Assembly (NCBI GenBank): GCA_023897205.1
Contig: JAHWDD010000003.1
Coordinates: forward strand, 4,777,665 to 4,841,664
Length of the DNA stretch: 64,000 nucleotides
DNA from: Exophiala sp. HKRS030
Lineage: Eukaryota > Ascomycota > Eurotiomycetes > Chaetothyriales > Herpotrichiellaceae
Direction of reading: 5' to 3'
The position numbers and the translations under genes are program-made. How positions within the stretch are numbered: the stretch's first letter is position 1; every line of letters begins with the position of its first letter. The notes beneath the pieces are model-generated. The model saw only the letters and a program-made list of their open reading frames with translations. It was not told the DNA's origin and did not search any database. Of this stretch, positions 11,694-21,647 are shown piece after piece.

Positions 11694-11878
11694 TTACTAT
11701 TTTGGACCTCTGTAGAAGTCTTGGCGTACCTAAAGGGCAAGATTCTATAGTATTTAGGAGGCATTGTAGCCCTCAGGTAGTTACAATCCTCACACAGGTT
11801 CTTCGATCAAAAATAGCTATTCGCTAGCTAACACTTCCACACAGTTCGAGGGTAAATTTACGGCTTTAATGCTGAACC

Positions 11879-11900
11879 TTTGGCAACTTAAGTTGCCAAA
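11879..11900. repeat. Perfect 22-bp palindrome
   Basis: The arms are TTTGGCAACTT and AAGTTGCCAAA with no spacer, so the whole 22 bp is self-complementary. It sits 64 bp beyond the SRC1 stop codon on the gene's 3' side, so it would be in or near the SRC1 3' UTR. Confidence 0.9.
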
Positions 11901-11963
11901 TACATCATTGGAGCAAAAGTATTAAACAACGAGAAGTCGTATAGACGTACACTTATAAAAGGA

Positions 11964-14267
11964 TCAATAAATGGCCCGACCCTCGTCCCACCGCCGTATT
12001 TCGACAGATTCTCTCACATCGTTGCCATCACCTGGACTTCCAACGACTGTAGTGTCGACGCCTGAACCAGCAGGAGAAGAGGAAGAAGGGCCGCGGATGA
12101 AGCCACCAGATCTCCGTCCTTCCAATCCAGGGGCCAAATCCAAAGGCCCAATCCACTCCCAGACGCGACTCCATTCACCCGTTTTACCACCTTCCCTTGT
12201 GGACGCCCTTACATTGGAGTTGCCCTCGACAACCTTTCTGACATTTTGCCATACCCTCTCACGTTCATTTGCACTAAAAACGTTTCGAAGAACATCGTCA
12301 CGTAGCTGTCCAACACTAATGAATGGCTCTGATGCACGACTGTCCTCTTTCAATGCAGCTTGTGTGGCAAGGCGATCCAGAGTGGTAGCGACAAGACTAG
12401 GGATCTGTGCTGTGGCTCGATTTCGAGCATCGACTCGATTATAGAAGACAATGGAAGCAATCACTGAAGCAATTAAAAGTCCAAGAGGGATTCGATTCTG
12501 CGAAATGGTTCGAAGAAGCGATTTTCGGATGGCGCAGGTGAATGGGAGTCGGGCGAGGGATGAGCTGCTGAGGAGTCGCTTTCCGGATCTAAATTGGGTG
12601 ATAGAGGGACGCTTGGTCAGTCAGTGAATCGCTAATGGAGCTGAGGCCTGAGGCGGCTAGATATGTATCCGTAATTACGAGAGTGCAACCAAGAAATACG
12701 ACATGCAAGGGAATTGGAAAATGAAGATCACTTACCCATCTTTGGTGACCTGAACCTCATCTCTGGCGATGACATTACCTAATGCACCCTCCCACAATGC
12801 ATCAAAGTCCTGATCAGTCATTCCCTTCCTCCTCTGTTTGGCGATGGTACTCTTCAATTCATCTTCAGATATCTCTAGCTTCGTAGATACTGCAGTAGCT
12901 ACGGTTTTGGCTTCTTCAGTCACATCAGATACCAGCGATTTTGCGCTTGAGACCTCCTCTCCACATTCATAAGCAGCTCTCCGCTGGCGTAACTCTTCGA
13001 GTGCTTTGTTTGCCACGGCTTCAATCTTCCTTTCTTTCTCGCTGTCTGGTTCGCAAGTTGGTGGGAAGGGAATCAATCCATTGAGACTCAAAGGGTGTGG
13101 CTTGAGGATGAAATCCGTGTCACATTCGACCTTCATGTCCGGTGAACAGAAGGCGTGCTGTGGGCATGGCTCGCAACTAGGCTGCAACTCATGAACCCAA
13201 GGCGGGACTTGAGGATATTCTGCTAAGGACCACTGAGATTCGCCAACCCCACAGTAGCCAATATTGATCTTCTCTTGTCGATACCAAGCAGCCCCTGCAG
13301 CGAGAAGCGCTGTGAGGATTGTAAACGGTGCAGCCTTGGCTGCTTTGCTTGTCGCCTTCTTCTTTGGCCTGCGGACAAGCTGGGATCTTCGGCCAGGAAC
13401 AACTTGTCCATTCCTCTCTTGCTCCGCCAACTCTTGCGCCTCGTCTGGGGTGAACTCCTCAGTCACAGGGATATAGTCTTCGGCCTTGATTCTGGACACA
13501 GGAAACTCTATTGAAGTTCTCTGTGGCGAAAACTCTTCCTGCTTGACAGGAGGCGAAGTGGTTGTTCTGCGCTTAGTAGGGCTCTTCTTAACCGCCGATG
13601 ATGTGCCGAGAGATTTTCTGCTGCGCGAAGTGGACGAGAGACGCTTGGAGGTCGAAGAAGGACTAGAGCCTGATTGAAAAGGGTTGTCGTCGGAGAAAGG
13701 ACTTGTTCCGGCTTCTAAAGACTCCCTTTTCAAACGAATATCAGGTTCCTCAAGCGTCACCGAGGGTTCGGGTTGTGACTGTGCAGGGGCACTCTTGCGA
13801 GACTTCCGCACCGTGGTTTCTGGCTCGGGTTCTGTATCTGACGCACGTGGAGTTTTTGTTGTCCGTTTGCTCGGCGTCTTTGATCTTCTTGATGTAGATG
13901 GTGTCGCTACCGTGGAAGCCGCACCGGCTGCGAGATCTGACTTTGATTTCCGACTGCGCGGAGTCTTGGGTGCCGGAGGTGGCATCAGCTGTCGATCAAG
14001 CTCGTCATCACCATCTATGGTACCTTCCTGGCTGCTAGGAACGTCCGTGATGCCTCTACTGGTTCGACGCACTCGATCTTGCGCGCGCAATAACTTCTTG
14101 GCCTGCGGCAATAGCTCTTGCTGGACCACTTCTACCAGTTGACCTTTCTTCGCCGAGGAGGGAAAGTCGATGTCGTGCTTGACAAGAATGTTGCGCAGTC
14201 TTGGGACGGTCAGAGTATTCAGGTCATAACCTGGCTGAAGGTAGTAGAGGTCGTCCTCGTCGGCCAT
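11964..14267 (-). CDS. src1: Src1/Heh1 inner nuclear membrane protein (HeH + Man1-Src1 C-terminal domain), 718 aa
   Basis: Exon 1 is 14267-12736, the intron is 12735-12589 (147 nt, long for this window), and exon 2 is 12588-11964. Residues 16-52 (LNTLTVPRLRNILVKHDIDF and following) form the HeH/SAP-like DNA-binding helices. Residues 55-300 are a basic, Ser/Pro-rich nucleoplasmic arm with RRSKTPSKRTTK-type localisation stretches. TM1 is about 313-332. A cysteine-containing lumenal segment follows (CEPCPQHAFC). TM2 is about 543-560 (IPLGLLIASVIASIVFYN), and residues 610-665 (DVLRNVFSANERERVW...EWSRVWEWIG) match the Man1-Src1 winged helix. The protein should tether chromatin and telomeric or rDNA regions to the inner nuclear envelope and help nuclear-pore quality control, as in yeast and fission yeast homologues. 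The donor GTAAGTGATC contains two overlapping GT sites (see findings). Confidence 0.95.
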
Positions 14268-14971
14268 GATGACGATGTGTGGTTACAAGATCGGTCTTAT
14301 CGTCGGACTTCCGTAGACAGTTGTTCCGCAAGACAGAAAATAGGGCCGGTCGAGGATATCGTGATCAGGATCTCGAAAGCAGACGAGGAGGATGAGAAAC
14401 TGTTGCAAAAGATATAGTGCGGCGCAAAACTTGCAGGAAGAAGAGGATGGCAATGTAAACAAAGCGAGCCGAAACCCCACTCGCCCACTTTCTGCCTGCC
14501 TAGTGTGGTCCAATCAGGTATTGCAATGGCTCCGTCATGTGATCCGCCGACATCTTGTTGTTACATCACGTGACTTCAACGAACACAATCGGTGGCAAAT
14601 TACCGACGTCACTTGCCACTGGAGAACTCGATTCCGGATAGCTACCATTCATCAAAGAAGATGGAAGATGGCTCGGCAGGTTTGGGATCAAAGGTACTGT
14701 TACGTGCAAATGGACTTGATCTCACATGCCCTGGTGGCTAGTTTTCTCAGATATATATTGTTAATCTAAGCCGCCAAAAATGCCAGAATGCAGCCCTGTA
14801 TATATGTTGTTTGTGCCTAAAGGAAGAGCCCAAAACCCGGGTCGTGATTGACAGATGTCCTTACTCTTACAGTCATGATTTACCCATTCGTTCCAAGCGC
14901 CATATATGTGAGTTGTGAGATTAATGATTCTTTCCCCTTCAATGCACTGTAAACAAACCTTGAGAGTATGT
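14268..14971. other. Promoter of SRC1 and 3' flank of the next gene
   Basis: This is non-coding. Upstream of SRC1 there is an E-box-like CACGTG within ATCACGTGAC near 14567 and a related CATGTGATCC near 14534. No gene is seen. Confidence 0.5.
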
Positions 14972-16612
14972 CTAGACCTCTCCCCATGCACCGCCACTCG
15001 CGAGAATTGAAGTTCCAGAATTTACACTGCCACCAATATCCCAGTAATTTCGGCTAGATCCGCTTCGAGCGAGAGACGCCTTCCGACTGCTGAGCACACT
15101 TTCACTTGCACAACTGCTTTGAGGTCGCCTTAAGCTTGCCTTGGAATCTTTTCTTGCTCTGACTGGTGATCGGTGAGCCCGGGCGACGAGGGGATGGTGT
15201 TGACGGATGATAGCAGCGCGAGTAGCAGCATCTTCGACGATCTGCCTTGCTGCCTGTTGAGGCTGTGGCGTGGCAGAGGACTGTGAGGCGAAGCGATCTT
15301 TCATGTAGCGGAAAACCATCTTCAGATCAAGTTCCCGTTCCCAGTACTCTCGCTCCTTTCGCAAATCGATGGATGACTCCATTGGCGAAGACGCTGCCGC
15401 CGGCTCCTCTTCAAACCCCCAGTTCTCGGCATGCGCCACATCCCTTACGGTTGGTGGGAAGTTTGGTGTCGAGGCTGAAGCGACTGTATCTCGTGTCACG
15501 ATACGGGTGACTTGGGACGCGTCGGCATTCAAGTCATTTCGTGGTGCTAGTGACACAGGCATACCGGCATAGTCGGGGCTGCTTGAATACGAGGCAAACG
15601 CTCCGGGATGTGGGGTGAGTTGATGGACGTATACACCAAGTTCACGAGCGATTCGTTGCAACAATCTGTCTCTCCATGAGTCATCCAGGACATCGCTGTG
15701 CATAGTCTGCTCAGGGATTGTTGGTAGAGGGCCACTGGACGAAGAGGGCCGGTTGTCGACGTCCTCGGGTAGACTCTCGCCAAAGATGACAGAGAGTAAT
15801 GGTTCATCGATACCAATAACGTCCCTGATGAAGCTTCTTGTGATTCGGCGCCAGAATGGTTCAGAGTCGTTGGTTTGTTCAGATGGCCGTGAAATATATG
15901 TACTTTGCTTGGGTGTAGACCCAAGTACATCATCAAGCATAGACATGGACGAGTCTTGATATGTTGAACCCCGCGTACCACGGCGTATGCGGCGTCGAGT
16001 CTCACGTTCCACTTCTTCGATCAATGCCTGGCTCTGTTCTAACCGCCACTTTTCTATCCGCATTCTCTTCTCTTCATTCGCCTGGGCTTCCATCTCATCA
16101 ATTGTGTCGAGTCGTCTTTGGATACTCGAGGGCCTCCGGTGCTGTCCATCGTGCTTTCTCTTTGGGTTGAATTGCTCGTGTTGCCATATCTGTTCCAGTA
16201 CCGGTGGACTCGAAGCCGGAAATGTTCCTAGGCCATCGTGGGTGGGTAAAAGCGGGGCTTGTGTCTGGTGTGAGGTGGTCGGGTATAAGGGAGGCTCTCG
16301 GAATGCATGTAATCCATCATCGAGACTATCGAGATCGCCATCTTCTGTAGCATCATCCTCGAATACTGAAGAACCAAGTCTCCCTGATCTGCCAGCGGTA
16401 TTCAAAGACACATCACTTGCCCTCACGGAGGCTCCCACTGTGTTGGTGGTATCTGTGCGAGTGATTGTGGATTCTGCCGTCGAAGGGGTAAACAGCACCC
16501 ATTCTTGAGAATCTTCAACAGCGGGGCGACTTTGTGTTTGAGAAGCAGCATCTTGTGACCGAGGGTGGTTGATAGTAATGGGACGAGGTACGGCTGATTG
16601 TTGGAAAGCCAT
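14972..16612 (-). CDS. Conserved fungal protein of unknown function, 546 aa
   Basis: This is a single uninterrupted frame; the first ATG is at 16612. The N-terminal 120 residues are Ser/Thr-rich and likely disordered. A charged helical stretch follows (DTIDEMEAQANEEKRMRIEK... EEVERETRRRIRR, about residues 165-215), consistent with a short coiled coil. A compact conserved-looking block comes next, EPFWRRITRSFIRDVIGIDE with PLLSVIFGESLP, then RLLQRIARELGVYVHQLTPHPGAF. Near the C-terminus a helix reads EREYWERELDLKMVFRYMKDRF, followed by a basic Ser/Arg-rich tail. There is no signal peptide or transmembrane segment, so it is probably cytoplasmic or nuclear. I recognise the pattern as widespread in filamentous ascomycetes but know no assigned function. 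The long intact frame argues that it is real. Confidence 0.8.
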   Translation of the reverse strand: MAFQQSAVPRPITINHPRSQDAASQTQSRPAVEDSQEWVLFTPSTAESTITRTDTTNTVGASVRASDVSLNTAGRSGRLGSSVFEDDATEDGDLDSLDDGLHAFREPPLYPTTSHQTQAPLLPTHDGLGTFPASSPPVLEQIWQHEQFNPKRKHDGQHRRPSSIQRRLDTIDEMEAQANEEKRMRIEKWRLEQSQALIEEVERETRRRIRRGTRGSTYQDSSMSMLDDVLGSTPKQSTYISRPSEQTNDSEPFWRRITRSFIRDVIGIDEPLLSVIFGESLPEDVDNRPSSSSGPLPTIPEQTMHSDVLDDSWRDRLLQRIARELGVYVHQLTPHPGAFASYSSSPDYAGMPVSLAPRNDLNADASQVTRIVTRDTVASASTPNFPPTVRDVAHAENWGFEEEPAAASSPMESSIDLRKEREYWERELDLKMVFRYMKDRFASQSSATPQPQQAARQIVEDAATRAAIIRQHHPLVARAHRSPVRARKDSKASLRRPQSSCASESVLSSRKASLARSGSSRNYWDIGGSVNSGTSILASGGAWGEV

Positions 16613-18635
16613 GGCTACCAACCCGCGAGTGGTTTGGCCGAAGACTTTACCAATTGGGCGGATTCGGTGGGAGATCGGAAGGGATATTAGATATTGATCT
16701 TGTTTCAGGACAGCTTGTAGGAGTAAAGCAGCTAGATGTGATCACAAATGATGACGGGTTGGGCGTGGGCGTCGGTGTCAGGGTTGGGTCGTCGTGCTAC
16801 CGGGTGACTATGTCGGAAGGTCACCTCCAATGTGGAGTACCAGCTCCAGCCCAGGAGATGTGCAGAGTCGGACTGGTCAGAATAGTCGAAGTGAAGGAAG
16901 GATGGAAGGAGTTCAGCGACGAGGACAGACAGTTGGGGTAGTGGTAGTGGACGTTGGAGCTCAACCGTCGTCGACTTGGACGTGGACCTGGGCTTGTCAC
17001 ACGGACAGATTTGGACAGATTTGGATGAGTGGGGGACGCAGCGCAGCGCAGCGATCGATAAAGCACCGAACTTTAAATGTCGCGATAACCCGAATCGCTG
17101 AAATTGGATCAAAGACGACAAAAAGTATCGATGATTGACAATTGTAGGATCAGTATTGTGTGATCGAGAAGCCAACAGTGAAGAGAGAGAAGATTTTGAG
17201 ATGAATGAATCAGTATGCAGGGGGCTGTGGATGACTACAGTGCTGTTGCTCTGAAGGTCAGTCATATCATTACATATCTACTCCGTACTACATATGGGCT
17301 CGTGTCGGCCTTAACAGGGATTATTCAGGAATCCATTGCCAGTGACACGTCGCGATAATCGGAAGACTAATCCTGTTGTCACGCAGCAGGCCATGAAATC
17401 AAGACGTTGAGTGACTTTTTGCCTCTATCTTTGCCTCTGCCTTGGGGAATGTTTTGGCTAAAGTTCGACACAACGTCTAGGTAAGTCGGTGAAATATCCC
17501 AGGCAATTCCAGACCTGTTGGTCCTGTTGTTGCTGCTGCTGAAAACAAGGCCAGTCCGAAATACGATAGAAATCAGGGATTCCGGGTTGACAGCCGCAGG
17601 TGACCTCAATGAACCAAGGTTGAATGATGGAATTGGGTGATTTGATCATTGCGGATGGGTCAAACCCCCGTGTAGGTGGTGGGTGTGGGTGGGCGGAAGA
17701 TCCGCTTGGACGCCGCAGTGCCAGATTGCATGACATGACGAGATGCACGATAACTGCAAGATATGCCCACTTCCAGCGAAGGCCAGGTAAACAAGGCCCA
17801 AGGGAAGAAGAGGTCAAAGCCTGGAAGAGACATCCCCGAGTGCCCTGAGTGCCCTGAGTGCCCCTAGGAGCATCCCATTCGGTACCCCTTCCCACCCCTG
17901 CACTCGGCCTAAAAACCCATGCCTGTGCCCGGAAGGCTTACCAGTATTTAAAACGGCGTGGACGGAGTAACAAGTCGGCTTCGGGTCTAACTACTAGGAA
18001 GCCAGGCCCGGTTTCCACGCTCGTATCTTTTCCACACCTTGAGACAATCTCGCATTCAGCTCTCAGCCTCCTGGGAACTCACGGAAGGCTTAGTCACGAA
18101 TATCAAGTCTAGATATTATAGATTTCAATTGTAGTGTAGTGTAGTGTCGTGCCATGTCAGTTGTTATCTCCTAAGAGTGGCCATGATCAACCCCTGGTTT
18201 GCCTCCGGTACATTCAACAATTAATTCACAAGTTGTCTGTGTCTCTCCTGTCGGTATCACTCCGGACAGACTTTTCAACCATGTCATGATAAAGCCTCAA
18301 TTGCACGCAATAGCCCCATACAATTCCGGCATACCCAATTACTGGCAGGCCCTTGACTCAGCGGTCGACCCAGTGCCCTCCGCTCGCGGTTCGTCACTCA
18401 TACGAGCATTCGATTCAAGTTATTCAATAGAGTACGAGACCTTAAGTAAGAAAATGCAGTTTTGCAACATGTCTTGATTTTGGATGCCCGATGATTTCAT
18501 GCTTCACTTGATATCGTGAATGCAGTCATCAATTCATCATTTGTATGCTATCTACTCCGGAAAATCATACCAGCATCCCCATTCATTGCACAATTCCCCT
18601 TGCCCATACTTGTCGAGTCGAGGTCATTCTACGAC
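16613..18635. other. Intergenic, no supported gene
   Basis: This is the upstream region of the 546-aa protein gene plus the 3' flank of RPL10. Overlapping frames of up to 177 codons on both strands have low-complexity composition and no family resemblance. Short tandem repeats occur: three GAGTGCCCT units at about 17839-17865 and a GTAGT repeat at about 18131-18146. Confidence 0.5.
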
Positions 18636-19421
18636 CTATGCCTCGCTGGCGGTTTCATAGGCACCTGGGAATCGCTTGATGTTCTGTTGAATGCTGCCCT
18701 TGTTTCTCAAAAATTGAACGTAGGCTCCGTCGATCAGAACACGGCCTTCCTGCTTCAACTTGACGTACTCATCACGTCGGAGAGGAGTGAAGCCCCAGTT
18801 CTTGCTAACAATGATCTTCTGGCGACCGGGGAACTTGTACATGGATCGACGAAGAGCCTCGATAGCGGTTGCTCGGTGAGTGTCGCGAGTTCGGACCGAC
18901 AGAAGGATTTGACCAATGTTGACACGGGCGACGGTACCGTTGGGCTTGCCCCACGCACCTCTCATTCCAGTTTGAAGTCTATCAGCGCCGGCGCAAGACA
19001 ACATCTTGTTGATTCGGACGACGTGATATGGGTGGGCTCGAACACGGAGATGGAAACCTTCTTTGCCGGCAATCTTGACGAGGTATCTGAACAGAGAACA
19101 TTAGTTACGCCACCCTTCTAACATTTGTCGTCTTGATTTGTAACATACTTGTTGGCGCAAATGCGAGCGGCTTCGAGGGCTTCAGAACTCAGTTGTTCGT
19201 ACTCGTTCGAGACCATGTGCACACAGAGGGGAAATTCGTCGACATTGGCACGCTTTCGACCAAGGTCGAAAATTCGAATCTTGGGGTCGGGCACACCACG
19301 GTTGAATCGTGACTTAGGGTAGGGCTAGACAGAGTCAGTGCACGTTCATAAATTCTTGTCCATCGTTGATTCTGACCTTGTTCTTGCAGTAGCGATAACA
19401 TCTTGCAGGTCTTCTGGCCAT
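18636..19421 (-). CDS. rpl10: 60S ribosomal protein uL16 (L10), 223 aa
   Basis: Three exons are inferred: 19421-19377 ([15 protein letters not shown]), 19324-19149 and 19086-18636. The introns are 52 and 62 nt; the second has a perfect CTAAT branch and TTCAG acceptor, while the first has a weak GTCAGA donor. The spliced protein is the full-length universal uL16 with [32 protein letters not shown] and the C-terminal helix. It sits at the large subunit's peptidyl-transferase/A-site region and is the last major protein loaded in the cytoplasm during 60S maturation, with chaperone Sqt1 in yeast. Its length matches the family (yeast 221 aa). RPL30 follows upstream on the same strand. Confidence 0.98.
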
Positions 19422-20138
19422 TTTGACGGTGTTGCAGAAGATTCGTGATTCGAAGTGGTGATGATGAGGAAAGTTGGAAGTGAACAAGCCCAATTTATGA
19501 TGGGCGTGGGCGGCGACTGCGAAAGTGCATTTGTCAGAACAGCGTTGTGTGGAAGGGACCTGATGGCTTGGCATTCACGTGAGTCACTGCCTGACATTTT
19601 TGGTAACAGATCCGATTTTCCAACCAATCGACAGAGGCACCTCGAGGTATCTACGGTTTATCCAGTTGCACAATGGCCCATTGTTCATTCTCGAGCGAAA
19701 TAATGCATATATGAACTAGGCGTCAACGGATAGGTACTACGAAAATAAGGCCACATGAAATATGGTGGAACAGCTTCATCATCCAAGAAGTCACATGACA
19801 CCTTCAAATGTCAGGGCCTGTGTTGTTAGTGTACTAGTATTTGAAATAAGACAATGGAAAGTAGGTAGAATTGCATGTATTGAATCTACTACTGCCCTTT
19901 ACGTAGTGTCCGGATGAGCGCTCGCTGACCAGGTTCGACCAGGTCCAGGACGGATGGTCCAGGGGCATAGCGATAGCGGCAGGTCCAGCAGTCTGCAGTC
20001 GAAGGACAGCAAGACGAGATCCCGCATCCATGGCCGTGGCCTTGCTTGGGCTGGCCTTGATACAACCGCAGCTCGAGGGTTATGCCGACCCACGGTGATG
20101 ATGCATGTTCAATTTGCAATCCACACTGCCAACAGGAC
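19422..20138. other. Intergenic between RPL10 and RPL30
   Basis: This is the promoter of RPL10 (minus strand) and the 3' flank of RPL30. No coding exon is recognised. Confidence 0.5.
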
Positions 20139-20607
20139 CTATGCAACGCTGCCGCTAAGGATATCGGAGTCACCAGCATCTAGGACGGCCAGAGTAGAGC
20201 ATCTGTACAGCTTTCCGCAGGCAGTGCCCAATTCGATCTGTTACCAAGGGAGGTTAGCTGTTAAATCCCTCCAAAGCCAAAGGAAAGGCTTCTTCGCAGG
20301 GCCTGTTGAATTTTCACTTACGTTGTTGCCAGCGAAGTGATGAACATTTGTCTTTGCGAGCATGGAGTAGTACTCGAGTTCAGACTTTCGGAGAGGAGGT
20401 GTGTTGCCAGCAATGATGACCAGCTTGGCTTTTCCAGATCGAAGGGTCTTGAGAGTCGACTTGTAACCAAGAGTGACTTGAATTGTTGTCAGTGAAAAGT
20501 TGATGGTTGGACATTAGGGATTTGAACCAACCTTTTCCAGACTTCATCACAAGCGCCAGGCGCGAGTTGATGCTGTCGGAAGTCTTCTTTGCCTTTTTTG
20601 GTGCCAT
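20139..20607 (-). CDS. rpl30: 60S ribosomal protein eL30, 109 aa
   Basis: Three exons are inferred: 20607-20532, 20476-20322 and 20237-20139. The introns are 55 and 84 nt. [20 protein letters not shown], the [20 protein letters not shown] segment restored by splicing, [20 protein letters not shown] and [18 protein letters not shown] make an unmistakable full-length eL30, an L7Ae-fold kink-turn RNA binder in the large subunit. The first 5' splice site is a weak GTTGGT inside a GGTTGG/CCAACC hairpin (20505-20532). In budding yeast L30 represses splicing of its own transcript by binding near the 5' splice site, so similar feedback is possible here. An E-box CACGTG lies near 20784, upstream. Confidence 0.97.
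20505..20532 (-). promoter_or_regulatory. Hairpin covering the RPL30 intron-1 5' splice site
   Basis: On the transcript strand GGTTGG (20532-20527) can pair perfectly with CCAACC (20510-20505) across a 16-nt loop. The last exon base and donor positions +1 to +5 lie inside the stem. A regulatory role is inferred from eL30 autoregulation in yeast. Confidence 0.5.
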
Positions 20608-21647
20608 CGTTGCGCTCTACTTGATTGAGTAGAAAGATATTGAATGCGCTCCGGACGAGATGTCGTGGTTTTTGGGAGGAGGAGAAACTATAGTACAGGC
20701 GCAGGCGAGGAATTTCGAAATGAATTTTGATGGGTTCCTTCGGTGGCAGTGGAGTGGGGCGTAATCTTGGCGAAAGTGTGATCACGTGATATTACTGTCC
20801 CAAATGGCTACGGTGAAACACGCACGAACAGTGTACCAGTGGTTACCTAAGGTGTGATGGTCATCCCTACCACGCCCATCATTATTCCGGGCGTTCCTTT
20901 ACCTGCAACGCACTCCGTACACAACTTACAGCCTATGCAGCACACCTCTCGGGCACGCCCTTATGAACGTAACTACCTAGTCTACATACTTCAAACCCGA
21001 AACACGGCTTTCGTTGCCTGAAGCAATTCCGGTTGAGAAACGTTGCTGTGCCGTGCGGTGCCCTCCGTCAGTCGCTGTCACCGTCCCCCGTCCCCCGTCC
21101 CCTCTGCTTTGGGTGGCATGTGCACATTCTGGCTTTGAAATTTGAATGCAACCAACCAAACAACCAACCCAACACCGCCAGTTCCGGGCATCACTCTGCG
21201 CCTCGACTCGATGTCCAAGTTAGTATCTACAGTGTCATCAGAACCCCTTATTGAGTCTGCACACCGTCCTTCTATGAAGTCTATGAAGATGCGATCTAGT
21301 CAGCTCTTTCGTCCCTTCCGGTGATTCATTTGTCATATCTTTAGCATCAATGCTCGCAGTGGTGGCGCCTCTCCCCAATTGGTCCTACCGATTGTAGCAA
21401 TACGTCGTGCCCGTACCTCCTTGATCAGCGAGGCGCAGACATCCTCGCCAAATTAATGCCAAATCAAAACAGTGGCACATATCAGATCAACACCCACAAC
21501 CCACGCCGTCCTTTCACTGTCGCTTGTCTGTTTGAATAGATCGCATTTGCCTCCCATCCTCCTACTATCTCAGAACTTGTTTTAAAACCAAAGCGCACCA
21601 CTTGCTAGCATTTTCAGACCACAACTCAACAATTCCTTGATTCTACC
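20608..21647. other. Divergent promoter region, RPL30 / coiled-coil gene
   Basis: This is non-coding, with a CACGTG element at about 20783-20788 on the RPL30 side and pyrimidine-rich 5' leader DNA near 21530-21645. No gene is seen. Confidence 0.55.

Larger units (their letters stand above)
10646..11963. other. Convergent intergenic region rich in inverted repeats
   Basis: No open frame of note lies in these 1.3 kb between the YrdC-domain gene and SRC1. The stretch instead holds a 13-bp perfect hairpin (10794-10827), two tandem copies of a 10-bp palindrome (11671-11693) and a perfect 22-bp palindrome (11879-11900). No terminal repeats or transposase were found. Confidence 0.5.

Noticed and set aside
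13684..14142. 152-codon plus-strand frame
   Set aside because: It is antisense to the Ser/Lys-rich arm of SRC1; its Val/Ser/Leu-rich composition mirrors that coding sequence.
16732..17265. 177-codon minus-strand frame upstream of the 546-aa protein gene
   Set aside because: It has no domain, atypical composition and three overlapping frames on both strands; this is promoter DNA.
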